This document shows, piece by piece, positions 47,229 to 56,394 of a DNA stretch of 64,000 nt (position 1 is its first letter; every line of letters starts with the position of its first letter). The position numbers and the translations under genes were made by a program. This DNA is from JACDCA01 sp963810305. Its GTDB lineage: Bacteria > Acidobacteriota > Vicinamibacteria > Vicinamibacterales > 2-12-FULL-66-21. The stretch lies in the NCBI GenBank assembly GCA_963810305.1, contig CAWEMY010000019.1, forward strand, positions 1 through 64,000. Direction: 5' to 3'. The notes below the pieces were generated by a model. That model saw only the letters and a list, made by a program, of their open reading frames with translations. It searched no databases and was not told the origin of the DNA.

Positions 47229-48134
47229 TCAGGGCAGGTAGTTCACTACCAATTCGAGCGCCATGTGAACCGGTTTCCAGGTCAGGGGAACCAGTAACAG
47301 AATCGCCGGTGCGAGAAAGCCGGTGCGCCTGTGTCCCTGTAGCGGTGCCGCGGGCACGGAGAGGAGAGCCCGAACGCGGGCTTCGACGCACCCGCCATCC
47401 TGCACGCCGCTCACCGCCACATCGTCCAGCCGCGGGGGCGCCGCAACGGTCGCAACCTTCAGGAGCGCGCTGGCAAGGGCGAGGCCCCGCCTTGGGTCAC
47501 TCCCCGCCGATCGATCCGCATCGATCTCCGCGGCATCTCGCCAGGCCGCGAACAGCCGGTGCCCGGTGCCGCAGGTAGCGGCCAGAAGCAGCCGCTTCCA
47601 GTTGTCCCGCGAGTGCACGTGCGCCAGCTCGTGTGCGGCAATCGCCTCGATCTCATCGGCCGAGCACGCTTGAAGTACGCGCCGGTCGATATAGAGCGCC
47701 GCGCGCGCGAATCCAGCGACCGCGACGACCGGATAGCGAGCATTCACGCTCAGGGCGCGCATGGTCGTGATCGAGCTGAGCGGCTCGGCGTGCTGCCGCC
47801 ACTTCCGCACCAACCGGTGCGATGCGAGAATCATGCGCGCGAGCCGCACCGTCGTCCGCATCAGCAGAAACAGCCCGGCGGCTGCGCCTGCGAGCAGAAT
47901 CGTGCCCGCCGTTTCACCCGTGTCGATTGGCTCGTAGATCAGCACGGCAGGGATCACGAGCAGAAGCACCGCCATGACGGCAAGTGCGAGAGGGGCGATG
48001 CCGGCGGCGAACGCCGCCCGCGCGGATTCCACGCCCACCCTGCCATCCAGGCGGCGCGACAGCAACAGGCCGGCCAGCCACGCCACAGCAAAAGTAAACG
48101 TGCAGAGGGAGGCGGCGAGGAGGAAGAAGTTCAT
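47229..48134 (-). CDS. M56-family (BlaR1-like) membrane metallopeptidase
   Basis: Four membrane helices (1-25, 45-68, 77-95, 270-290) surround a zinc protease core with HELAH at residues 168-172 and downstream EIDAD. There is no C-terminal penicillin-binding sensor domain, so the trigger is not a beta-lactam recognised in the BlaR1 way. The start overlaps the BlaI stop by 4 bases (ATGA). In the known system the protease inactivates BlaI on stimulus; targets here are unknown. Confidence 0.9.
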   Translation of the reverse strand: MNFFLLAASLCTFTFAVAWLAGLLLSRRLDGRVGVESARAAFAAGIAPLALAVMAVLLLVIPAVLIYEPIDTGETAGTILLAGAAAGLFLLMRTTVRLARMILASHRLVRKWRQHAEPLSSITTMRALSVNARYPVVAVAGFARAALYIDRRVLQACSADEIEAIAAHELAHVHSRDNWKRLLLAATCGTGHRLFAAWRDAAEIDADRSAGSDPRRGLALASALLKVATVAAPPRLDDVAVSGVQDGGCVEARVRALLSVPAAPLQGHRRTGFLAPAILLLVPLTWKPVHMALELVVNYLP

Positions 48135-48526
48135 CGGTCCTGATCCTCCAGCGCGCGCCGGCGTTGACGAATCAGGCGTTCCAGCGCCGCCAGCGCCTCA
48201 CGGTCCTGCATCGCTCCTTCTTCGACCAGGTGGGACAGAACCGGTTCTATGCTGCCACCCGCAGACACGAGGCTGCGAAGAGCGCCGAGCGCGGCGGCGG
48301 CCTGCAGTTGTCCGCGACTGATCCGAGGCCGATACGCGAAGGCCCGGCCGGAAGCGACGCGGTCGAGCATCCCTTTGCGGTGCAACCGCTCGAGCGTGGT
48401 CATCAGCGTTGTGTAGGCGACGTCGGCGAAGTCGGGTTGCAGGTCGCGGACGCGCGCGTCGTGTGACCGCTGCCAGAGCGCTTCCATTACTCGCTGCTCG
48501 AGTGGGCCCAGTCGGACGTTCGACAC
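48131..48526 (-). CDS. BlaI/MecI/CopY-family transcriptional repressor
   Basis: The 131-residue protein has the BlaI winged helix: LGPLEQRVMEALWQRS, YTTLMTTLERLHRKGMLDRV and RAFAYRPRISRGQL. The C-terminal helices (EPVLSHLVEEGAMQDREALA) are the dimerisation part cleaved in BlaI. It heads the BlaI-M56 operon and is likely autoregulated. Confidence 0.93.
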   Translation of the reverse strand: MSNVRLGPLEQRVMEALWQRSHDARVRDLQPDFADVAYTTLMTTLERLHRKGMLDRVASGRAFAYRPRISRGQLQAAAALGALRSLVSAGGSIEPVLSHLVEEGAMQDREALAALERLIRQRRRALEDQDR

Positions 48527-48569
48527 TGCCGGGATTATAGCTGTTCAAGCCGTTCGCCGGGCCGTGCAC

Positions 48570-48812
48570 CTACGTCGGCTCCGGCTTCAGCCCCTCCGCC
48601 TTCGTGAAACTGAATCGCCCGTGGTCGGGGCAGCGGTAATAATGTGCATCCTCCCTCGGCACGACGGAGGTCTGAGGGTGATGCGGCAGATACATCACGG
48701 TCGTCAGGTACTCCAGGGGCCGCCCGCAGGTTGGGCAGCTGAGAGCGAATTCGGCATCCGGCGCGTTGCCGGACCAGCCGCTGTCGGGGTCATTTCGTCG
48801 CGGCGTTTTCAC
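48570..48812 (-). CDS. Small zinc-ribbon protein
   Basis: The 80-residue protein has a C-P-T-C pair (residues 26-29) and a C-x-x-H pair (YRCPDHGRFSF), a probable zinc knuckle. Its start lies 23 bases inside the upstream coiled-coil gene, so both are co-translated. No enzymatic motif is visible. A nucleic-acid- or protein-binding role is a guess. Confidence 0.7.
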   Translation of the reverse strand: MKTPRRNDPDSGWSGNAPDAEFALSCPTCGRPLEYLTTVMYLPHHPQTSVVPREDAHYYRCPDHGRFSFTKAEGLKPEPT

Positions 48813-49002
48813 GCAGCCGCCTATTCAACCTGTCCGCAAGGTCTGCGAACGTGTTTGCGGAAGCGATGAGAGCGGCGTTCTCCGCTTCCAAGGCTGCGAT
48901 TCGCTGCTCGAGCCGTCGGACGTGCCAACGTGCCAGTTCGGGAATGCCACACTGGGAGGAGGCTAGATCGGCTGGTTCGGAAACGGTGTTTTCGTCTCGC
49001 AT
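48790..49002 (-). CDS. Small coiled-coil protein, paralogue of the 44432 protein
   Basis: The 70-residue protein has a coiled coil (RRLEQRIAALEAENAALI) followed by SANTFADLADRLN, the same block as at 44432-44665. It lacks the four-Cys N-terminus of its paralogue. Its end overlaps the zinc-ribbon gene at 48570-48812, hinting that the Cys function is supplied by a separate protein here. The function is unknown. Confidence 0.7.
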   Translation of the reverse strand: MRDENTVSEPADLASSQCGIPELARWHVRRLEQRIAALEAENAALIASANTFADLADRLNRRLRENAATK

Positions 49003-49233
49003 CGGTCACCTGCGGAGGAAATGATGCGGGGGAAGTCTAGCGATACACGTGGGAGGAAACCATATGCCGTATGCCACATCCTTCTATTCCCGCCGAGGCA
49101 TAGAAAACTAATACCGCCTGGCGAACGGTCCCAACTGTTCGCAAGTTCGGCTCCTGGCTGTTGCGTCCGCGACAGCCGCACACCTCTTTCCGCCAGCCCG
49201 TCTCCAGCGCGCGACCAAAGTTGAGGCCAACTG

Positions 49234-49614
49234 ATGAACTGCCCGTACTGTCCGATTCGTGACCCAGAGCAAAAGATCATCTTACGAAACGATCTCGTGC
49301 TATTCCTGCAGGATGAGCGGTACCAAGGCGCCTTGAAGCATTCCGGCGTCATCATCCCCATTCAGCACAGAGAGACAGTCTTCGATCTCAGCGATGCGGA
49401 GATCGCCGCGACGTTCCAGCTCTTATCGCGTGTCAAGAAGTGGATGGACGGTCTCTTCTCACCGGACGGATACAACATCGGCTGGAACTGCGGCCTTGTC
49501 GGTGGCCAGGAGGTGTTTCATGCCCACATGCATGTCATCCCGAGGTTTCGGCAGGAGCCACTCGCGGGCAAAGGCCTCAGGTCTTTGCTCAAATCAGAGG
49601 CGAACAGATGGTGA
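49234..49614 (+). CDS. HIT-family nucleotide hydrolase/transferase
   Basis: The 126-residue protein has the histidine triad HAHMHVIPR (H96, H98, H100) and an N-terminal zinc pair in MNCPYC. The family removes nucleotides from phosphoramidates or dinucleoside polyphosphates using the central His. HSGVIIPIQHRETVFDL is the usual first half of the fold. No ribosome site stronger than GAGG is seen. It is separated by 48 bases from the HEPN-like gene and may not be linked to it. Confidence 0.92.
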   Translation: MNCPYCPIRDPEQKIILRNDLVLFLQDERYQGALKHSGVIIPIQHRETVFDLSDAEIAATFQLLSRVKKWMDGLFSPDGYNIGWNCGLVGGQEVFHAHMHVIPRFRQEPLAGKGLRSLLKSEANRW

Positions 49615-49662
49615 CCAGTGACTGCCGATCATCGGACCTAACATTACAAGACATTACAATGT

Positions 49663-50403
49663 ATGGCACGTGCAGTTATGGCCGACGAACTCACGGAGCA
49701 GAGTGAACGACTGAAGCAGATAGGCGCGGTCCTCACTGAGGCGTTCGCGCGCGCCGGCTGGGTCGACCGAAACCTTGGAGGTGCGGAGGCGTTCGCCCGG
49801 GCGATGCGTCGCCTCGAGCAGTCGGCCCACAGTCTCGCGCGCGTTGGATGGATTATCCCGATGTCCATGACTGCGGCCGAAATTAATAAAATCGTCATAG
49901 CTAAGACGAAGAGCCAGATTGACGCCAGCTTTGTGAAGCTGTTTGAGGCGAATCGGCGTCGCCACTTCAACCGCACCATCCGGGAGATGCTCGCTCGGAA
50001 GGAACTGAAGCCTTCGCACCGTTTGATCCGCCAGGCTGCCGCAGCGTATCGACGTCGCCACTACGCCATCACCGTCCCCGCGCTATTGACCGTCATCGAA
50101 GGCGCGATCATGCGCGGCCGCCGCGAAACGAAGTTTCTAAAGGTAACCGGCCAGCACGTGCAGCGCTTAGAGGTGGACAAGCCGCAAGCGTTTGAGTTGG
50201 TGCTTTGGCGCATCGTTCAGAACTATCTCGTCCGCCTTTTTGGCTCGAAGGACTTCGGAGGGCCGGACCCGTCCACCCTGAACCGGAACTGGGTCGCGCA
50301 TGGCCGCGCCGCGGCCGACTGGACACAGGCTGATAGCCTGCGGCTTTTTCAGGCGACCGATACGGTGTCGTCGTTGATCGAACGACCGCGGTATCTGCCG
50401 TGA
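49663..50403 (+). CDS. HEPN-like protein of unknown function
   Basis: This 246-residue helical protein has a C-terminal motif R208-N-W-V-A-H213 in LNRNWVAHGRAAADW, matching the R-x4-H catalytic pattern of HEPN RNases, followed by the helix ADSLRLFQATDTVSS that usually closes this domain. The N-terminal half is helical without a recognised family. HEPN proteins often work in defence or toxin-antitoxin systems. Base composition is visibly more A/T-rich than neighbours (AATTAATAAAATCG at 49880). A second ATG at 49678 is an alternative start. Confidence 0.55.
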   Translation: MARAVMADELTEQSERLKQIGAVLTEAFARAGWVDRNLGGAEAFARAMRRLEQSAHSLARVGWIIPMSMTAAEINKIVIAKTKSQIDASFVKLFEANRRRHFNRTIREMLARKELKPSHRLIRQAAAAYRRRHYAITVPALLTVIEGAIMRGRRETKFLKVTGQHVQRLEVDKPQAFELVLWRIVQNYLVRLFGSKDFGGPDPSTLNRNWVAHGRAAADWTQADSLRLFQATDTVSSLIERPRYLP

Positions 50404-50648
50404 CACCCACCCTCCATTCAAACGAGAGCAGCGCCGCACACGCCCTGTTCTTAGCCGCAGCGAATGAGTGGCTCGGCGAGGACGTAGACGACGACCACGC
50501 GCCCGTTGCGGTTTCAGCCAGCGTGCCGATTGGACCGCTCGGCGGGGCAAAGCTGGCACGGCGGAGCGAAATTAGTTCGACGAAGAATCTGAACCGGCGG
50601 GTAACGCCGTTGAGGTATAAGAGTGCGATTGCGACTCGCGGAATCTAG
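50400..50648 (+). CDS. Short hypothetical protein overlapping the HEPN-like gene
   Basis: A GTG overlaps the HEPN-like stop by 4 bases (GTGA), the usual sign of coupling. The 82-residue product starts MTPTLHSNESSAAHALFLAA and NEWLGEDVDDD, then becomes basic. No family is recognised. If real, it could be an antitoxin-type partner; the evidence is only position. Confidence 0.35.
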   Translation: MTPTLHSNESSAAHALFLAAANEWLGEDVDDDHAPVAVSASVPIGPLGGAKLARRSEISSTKNLNRRVTPLRYKSAIATRGI

Positions 50649-50667
50649 GATTAGGAAAGCGAGGGTG

Positions 50668-50967
50668 ATGATGGCAGCGGTGATCGTTTTTGGTCCGTTC
50701 ACCTGGGTGAAGCCTTTCGGACAGAACGCTATGATGCCCGGCGACGAACATGGGTGGTCAGCCGGCAATTTCAGTCCACCAAGCTCAGTGGTGTTTCAGG
50801 TTTCAGCTCATCCGACTCGAGATGCCCATGTCCAAACGCTTGAAGTGGTTCGCCTGAATACCTCCTACGCGCAGACTGGTGGCCCTTCGATCAATTTTGG
50901 AGTCCGCAATGTGGGCCCTACCGCGATTTTCAGCTATCGCGTCTTCATCACGGGCGTTGGCTTCTAA
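50668..50967 (+). CDS. Hypothetical beta-rich protein
   Basis: GAGGG precedes the ATG. The 99-residue product (MAAVIVFGPFTWVKPFGQNA, SSVVFQVSAHPTRDAHVQTL, INFGVRNVGPTAIFSYRVFI) reads like a small beta-sandwich with alternating hydrophobics. No signal peptide or family is recognised. It lies 21 bases before the next small gene and probably shares its transcript. Confidence 0.5.
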   Translation: MMAAVIVFGPFTWVKPFGQNAMMPGDEHGWSAGNFSPPSSVVFQVSAHPTRDAHVQTLEVVRLNTSYAQTGGPSINFGVRNVGPTAIFSYRVFITGVGF

Positions 50968-50988
50968 TTCGGACTGAGGAGGTTTGCG

Positions 50989-51270
50989 ATGAAAGTGTTC
51001 GCGATTCATGACGCCACGGGCGCCATCTCATCAATTGTCACGGCTCCTGATGCAGGCGCAACGGTTCGAGTCGACACCGGGGCAGGATCGATGATGACCG
51101 AAGTGGCTTTGCCAAAGGATGTGAAGATTAGCGACGACATAGAAAAAGACGGGAAGAAGATAGCCGAGCTGGTCGAACAATACCGTGTCGTGGTTGAACC
51201 GAGAATGGCCAAGTTGGAGAGGCAAACCGACGCATCGTCGAAGGCCAGTACCACGACGCGTCGCGATTAG
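50989..51270 (+). CDS. Hypothetical protein
   Basis: AGGAGG lies 6 bases before the ATG, the strongest ribosome site of this block. The 93-residue product has a beta-rich front (MKVFAIHDATGAISSIVTAP, GATVRVDTGAGSM) and a helical charged back (ISDDIEKDGKKIAELVEQYR), ending in a polar tail. It is the last gene before the tRNA-Pro terminator. Function is unknown. Confidence 0.6.
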   Translation: MKVFAIHDATGAISSIVTAPDAGATVRVDTGAGSMMTEVALPKDVKISDDIEKDGKKIAELVEQYRVVVEPRMAKLERQTDASSKASTTTRRD

Positions 51271-51390
51271 CGCCGTTGAACAGTATTCAGTTGAGAAAGA
51301 GACTTCGGATCAGAGAATCGTCTGTTCCGCGCGCAACAGCCCTTTGATCCGCTCTCATTCTGCTTGGCCGTTCTTCAGTTGCAATCTCGT

Positions 51391-51428
51391 TGCAAAAAAC
51401 AAACGGCGTAACCCCGCGGTCACGCCGT
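51391..51428 (-). terminator. Rho-independent terminator of tRNA-Pro
   Basis: On the minus strand an 11-bp stem with one mismatch (ACGGCGTGACC / GGTTACGCCGT, loop GCGG) is followed by TTTGTTTTTTG. It lies 17 bases past the tRNA 3' end. Confidence 0.85.
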
Positions 51429-51444
51429 AAGTTGCTGATTGTAT

Positions 51445-51521
51445 TGGTCGGGATGACTGGATTCGAACCAGCGACCCCCTGACCCCCAGTCAGGTGCGCT
51501 ACCAGGCTGCGCTACATCCCG
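51445..51521 (-). tRNA. tRNA-Pro (anticodon GGG), CCA encoded
   Basis: The full cloverleaf reads on the minus strand: acceptor CGGGATG/CATCCCG, D-arm GCGCAGCCTGGTAGCGC, anticodon stem CCTGA/TCAGG with loop CTGGGGG (anticodon GGG), T-arm GCTGG-TTCGAAT-CCAGT, discriminator A and genomic CCA. The 3' end faces the accessory genes at 49.6-51.3 kb. Confidence 0.95.
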
Positions 51522-51558
51522 TTTATCGGCCTATCGGCTCATCGACCTATCGGTCTAT

Positions 51559-52047
51559 CTACGACGCGCGGCGCTTTGTTGCCTTGACGGCGCGCCCCTT
51601 CGCCTTCTCCTTCGTCTTGGACTTCGGCGAAGGTTGTTTCAACTGAAACGGCTCCGGCCGCTGGCCCGTTCCGGGGGATGCCGCGAGCATCGTCTTCAGC
51701 TCGCGAAGGCCCTGCTTCACCAGCATGATGCGCTCGCGGACGTCGCTGCCGATCAGCTCGTCGAGATCCGTCTCTTCGCTGACCGCCGGACGGCCTTCAT
51801 CAGCCAGTTTCCGTCGCGCTCCCGCGAGCGTCAAGCCCTCAACGAACAGCAGGTGCTTGAGCCTGAGGACGCGCTCGAGATCGGCCCGACGATAGACGCG
51901 CGGGCCCCCCTTCGTCTTGGCGACGCCGAGATCAGGAAACTCGGCCTCCCACGACCGCAAAACGTAGGGTTGCACCTGCGCGATGTCGCAGACCTCTGGT
52001 TGCCGGAACAGCGAGCGGTTCGGGATCTCGACGGTCGGAGGCGACAT
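51559..52047 (-). CDS. MerR-family transcriptional regulator
   Basis: The 162-residue protein has a MerR helix-turn-helix (FRQPEVCDIAQVQPYVLRSW, EAEFPDL) with a wing (GGPRVYRRADLERVLRLKHL) and a short helix that replaces an effector domain. The C-terminus is a Lys-rich tail (KSKTKEKAKGRAVKATKRRA) able to contact DNA. This small MerR type sits near tRNA-Pro in related genomes as I recall; targets are unknown. The start lies 112 bases from the divergent kinase gene. Confidence 0.88.
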   Translation of the reverse strand: MSPPTVEIPNRSLFRQPEVCDIAQVQPYVLRSWEAEFPDLGVAKTKGGPRVYRRADLERVLRLKHLLFVEGLTLAGARRKLADEGRPAVSEETDLDELIGSDVRERIMLVKQGLRELKTMLAASPGTGQRPEPFQLKQPSPKSKTKEKAKGRAVKATKRRAS

Positions 52048-52159
52048 CTGGGGACCGAGCGGCAGTATACCAGAGAGTTCCGCTAGAATGACCCGAACCA
52101 GCTGACTTCCGGCGATTTAGCGGCCTCGACCGGCGCTTCGATCGTCCGGAAAACGCCAC

Positions 52160-54885
52160 GTGACCAAGCCCTTCACTTCCCCGCCCGGCGACGATGGTGC
52201 GGACCAAACCCGTCTGGCCCCGACGGCGCCGGCGAGTGCATCGCCTTCACCAAGTAGCGGAGGCCAGAGCAGCGGTTCCACCAGCGGCGGATGGCTCTCC
52301 TCCTCCGGCGCTATCGACCACGGACGATTTCAGCCGGGCAACATTCTCGGCGCCAGGTATCGAATCGTCGGCCGTCTCGGCCGCGGCGGCATGGGAGAAG
52401 TGTTTCGCGCCGACGATCTGAAGCTCGGGCAGCCGGTGGCGCTGAAGTTTCTCCCGCCGGGCGTCGATCAGGATCCGGCCCGCCTGACACAGCTGCACAC
52501 CGAAGTGCGCATGGCGCGCCAGGTGTCCCACCCGAATGTCTGCCGCGTCTACGACATCGATGAAGTCGACGGGCACACGTTCCTCTCGATGGAGTACGTG
52601 GACGGCGAAGATCTCTCGGTCACTGCTTCGCCGGATCGGGAGATTCCCCGAGGAGAGAGGCCTGGAGATCGCGCGCCAGATCTGCGCCGGGCTCGCCGCC
52701 GCTCACGAGCGCAACGTCGTCCATCGAGATTTCAAGCCCGCGAACGTGATGCTGGATTCCGCAGGGCTCGTGCGCGTCACCGACTTCGGTCTCGCCGGCG
52801 TCGCAGGTGAAGCGCTGCGTGCCGGCACCCCGGCCTACATGGCGCCCGAGCAACTCGCCGGCGCCGAGGTCACGATCCGCAGTGACATCTACGCACTCGG
52901 CCTCGTGCTCTATGAGCTGTTCACCGGAAAGCGCGCACTCGAAGGGCCGAATCTGGCCGAGCTCATTCGAAAACGCGAGCAGCTGGGGATCACACCTCCG
53001 TCGGTCATCGTCCGCGAACTGAGCCCGGAGATCGAAACCGCGATCATGCGATGCCTTCGCCCGGATCCGGAAGCGCGGCCCGCGTCGGCTCTTGCCGTCG
53101 CGGCGCTTCTGCCAGGCGGGGATCCACTCGCGGCTGCCCTGGCAGCCGGGCAGACACCCTCGCCCGAAATGGTTGCCGCGGCGGGCAGCAACGAGGCAAT
53201 CTCCGCCCGCGCGGCATTTGTGGGCGCGGCGTGGATCGTCCTCTCAATCGCGGCTGTCATCGTCATGTATCAGCGCGTGATGCTGATCAATCGGATCGCG
53301 ACACCGAAGTCACCGGCGGCATTGCAGGATCGCGCGGAAGAAGCGCTCGGCAAGATCGGTTATGGGACCTCTGAAGGCGTGCCGCATGGAGACAAGGCGT
53401 TTGGCCTCGGCATCTCACTCGACTACGCTCGCTATCTTGCCTCAACGTCGTCAGAGCCTGACCGATGGAGCCATCTGCGCGGCTCGCGCCCTGAGACGTT
53501 GGTTTCCTGGTACCGCACCAGCCCGCGTGCGTTGATTCCGTTCGGCAGCGAGCATCCGGTCACCGGCGGAAATCCCCCGCTCAACATCGCCGGCATGACG
53601 CTCCTCGTCCTCGACGCGTCGGGGCGGCTGTCGGAGTTCGTTGCCGTCCCCGCGCCACTGCAAGAGGGGTCCGTCGCCGCTCCACCCGTCGACTGGAAGA
53701 TTCTGTTCGACACGGCGGCGCTCGACATGAGCCGATTTCGCGCCGTCGATCCGAAGTGGGTGCCGGTCACGTTCGCCGATCAGCGGTTCGCCTGGGAGGG
53801 GGAATTCGCGGAGCAGCCGGGACAGACGCTGCGCGTCGAAGCGGCATCGTTTGCCGGGAAGCCTGTTTCGTTCGTCATCACAGGCCCGTGGAGCCGCTCG
53901 GCGCGGACTCCCGCACCCGCGCCGCCGAACACGCTGCGCACGCAATTCATGACCGGCTTCACTTCGCTGGTGATCCCAGGATTGATGATCGCTGCAGCGG
54001 TGCTCGCGCGCCACAACGTCAAGCTCGGGCGAGGAGACAGGACGGGCGCGTTTCGCGCGGCCGCGGTGCTGTTCTGGGTGCGCGTAGCTGCCTGGCTGAT
54101 CGGTGTCCGCTCGGTTGGAGTGCTCGCGCAGGACATCACGCGGTTCTTCACAGCCGTGAGCAGCGCGACTCCTCGACGCCGCACTGCTGTGGGTTACCTA
54201 CCTCGCCGTCGAACCATACATCCGCAAATTGTCCCCGGGGAGCCTGATCGGATGGACACGTTTGATCGGCGGCCGTTGGCAGGATCCGCTCGTTGCGCGG
54301 GACGTTCTGATCGGTGTGTCGGCTGGACTCGCGATGACGGTCGTCTACGGTTTACACAACCTGATCCCGCCGCTCTTTGGACGGCCGGAGCCGATGCCGC
54401 TCGTCTTGTCGGACACCAGCGTCCTGCTCGGCGCACGCTTCGTGCTGTCGCGAATGGCGAGTCAGTTCGGGACGGCGCTGCTCCAGGGGATGTTGTCGGT
54501 GGTCGGCCTGGTCGCACTGATGATTCCACTGAGACGCAAGTGGGCAACTCACATCGTCGGGAGTCTGATCTACGTGTGGGTCGTGATCCAGGGGATGTTC
54601 AACCCGGGTACCCCGGTCCTCGATTTCGTCACTGGTCTCGTCATCATCGGCATCTTTACCGGCGTCATTCTCTACGGCGGCCTGCTGGCGACGATCGCCG
54701 CGCTGGCGACACACTTCATGCTGCTGCGCGCGCCGCTGACGCTGGACCTCTCGAACTGGCGCGCTACGCCGGGAATCACCTACGTGATCGTCATCGCTGC
54801 AGTGGGGCTCGGGGCGGCATATGTCGCGCGGACAGCGGCGCGTGTCAGGCCGGCTGAAGCCGGCGTCTATCGACAGGCCGGCTAA
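52160..54885 (+). CDS. Ser/Thr protein kinase with polytopic membrane C-terminus (two frame breaks)
   Basis: A Ser/Pro-rich lead is followed by a Hanks kinase domain (GRGGMGEVFRADD, VALKFL, HRDFKPANVMLD, DFGLAGVA, GTPAYMAPEQLA). The frame shifts once near 52620 and once near 54165, each by one extra base. A membrane helix (FVGAAWIVLSIAAVIVMYQ) leads to an extracellular domain of about 230 residues, then about seven further helices (GFTSLVIPGLMIAAAVLARH, IYVWVVIQGMF, FTGVILYGGLLATIAALATH). The last codons (AEAGVYRQAG) are encoded by a REP-like repeat. The design suggests a transporter- or receptor-like sensor fused to the kinase; the ligand is unknown. Confidence 0.85.
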
Positions 54886-54948
54886 AGCCGGCCTCTACCG
54901 ACAGGCTACCGACGGCTGAAGCCGGCCTCTACCGATAGCCGGCCCTAC
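54846..54948. repeat. REP-like double-hairpin cluster between the kinase and der genes
   Basis: Repeated units of (A)GGCCGGCT(A/G)AAGCCGGC(C) joined by GTCTA(T/C)CGACAG. It supplies the last codons of both convergent genes: the kinase stop (54885) and the der stop (54929) lie within it. The same unit occurs at 60352-60406. Confidence 0.85.
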
Positions 54949-56312
54949 CGGCTGCTGGCTTCCTCTCGCGCCTGCGGACGTGCAGCCGGATCGGTGTGCC
55001 CGCCAGCTTGAACTCTTCGCGCAGCCGATTGACCAGATATCGCTGATATGAGAAATGGAACTCGGTTGCGACGTTCGTGAAGAACACGAACGTCGGCGGT
55101 TCGACCGACGTTTGGGCGGCGTACATCATGCGGACGGCGCGCCGCCCCGGGCTGATCGGCGGATGTTCGGCCGTGATCTGTTTCACGAACCGGTTCAACT
55201 CCCCCGTGGGCACGCGCGACGAACGTGCGTCAGCGACCTGGTCGACGGTCTCGAGCACCTTTGTCGCCCGCTCCCCGGTCGCCGCCGAAATGTGAAGAAT
55301 CGGGGCGTAGTCCAGAAACTTGAGCTGGCGCCTCAGTTCGTCGTCGAACGTCTTGTAGTAGTCAGCGCCGCGATCCTTGACGAGATCCCACTTGTTGGCG
55401 GCGATGACGATGCCGCAGCCGGCTTTTTCCGCCTCGCCCGCGATCGCCCCGTCCTGATCGGCGGCACCAAGCGTGGCATCGATCACGAGCACCGCCACGT
55501 CCGCCTGCTGGATCGCCCGCCGCGCAAGGATCACGCTAAGGGACTCGAGCGGACCGCTTCTCCCTACTCGTCCCGGCCGCCGGATCCCCGCCGTATCGAC
55601 GATGCGGAACGTCCGCTTGTGCCAGCGCAGCACGGCGTCAACGGTGTCACGCGTCGTCCCGGGCACCTCGCTGACGATCGATCGCTCCTCCTTCAATAAC
55701 CGATTGAGCAGCGACGACTTACCGACGTTCGGTCGACCGACGATGGCGATGGCCGTCTCTTCCGGCGTGTCGATGGACTTCCCCGCCTCGCGGCCGAGTT
55801 GGCAGCCGGCGAACGACCTCGTCGAGCAGATCACCAACGCCTTCGCCGTGCTCCGCAGCAATCTCGACCACCGGATCGAATCCGAGCTGATAGAACTCGA
55901 GGACGCGGCCCCGCGTTCGCTTGTCGTCGGTCTTGTTCACGGCGAGAAGGACCGGCGCAGTCCGGCTGCGCAGCTGCTGTGCGATCTCTTCGTCGCCGGG
56001 GACCAGCCCCTCGCGTCCGTCGACGACAAACACAATCACATCAGCAGCTTCCAGCGCCGGCCGTCCCTGCGTCATGACGAGATCGTGGAGCGGATCGGTG
56101 CTCGCGCCGAACATTCCGCCGGTGTCGATCAGGGTGAACGGCGTGTTCTGCCAGTCGGCAGGTTGATCGATCACATCGCGTGTCGTCCCCGCGATTGGCG
56201 TGACGATCGAACGTCGCGTCTTCGTGATGCGATTGAAGAGCGTCGACTTTCCGACGTTCGGACGGCCTACAAGCACGACCGTCGGACCGTGGGTTTTGCG
56301 TTTCAGGGGCAT
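54929..56312 (-). CDS. der: Ribosome-assembly GTPase Der/EngA (one frame break)
   Basis: Two tandem GTPase domains are encoded: the first with GRPNVGKSTLFNRI, DTGG and NKTD, the second with GRPNVGKSSLLNRL, DTAG and NKWD, followed by the C-terminal KH-like domain (FVFFTNVATEFHFSYQRYLV, NRLREEFKLAGTPIRLHVRR). Two such domains plus KH define Der, which is needed for 50S subunit maturation. The frame shifts by one extra base in the inter-domain linker near 55785-55815. Rejoined, it is about 460 residues, the normal length. Since der is indispensable in bacteria, the break is most likely a sequence error. The last codons come from a REP-like repeat. Confidence 0.93.
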
Positions 56313-56337
56313 GCGAAAAGTGTATTTAGCAGGATGC

Positions 56338-56366
56338 TTGACAGCGTAAGTGTAGATAAATATGCT
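56338..56366 (+). promoter_or_regulatory. Sigma-70-type promoter of the HU gene
   Basis: TTGACA (56338-56343), a 17-base spacer and TATGCT (56361-56366). The predicted start near 56373 leaves a 22-base leader to the ATG at 56395, with AGGAG inside it. Confidence 0.75.
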
Positions 56367-56394
56367 AGTTACAAATCCTCAGGAGCCCCTAAGC

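Noticed and set aside
54929..56312. Programmed frameshifting in der
   Set aside because: No slippery heptamer or downstream structure typical for it is seen in the linker, and similar breaks occur in many unrelated genes nearby.
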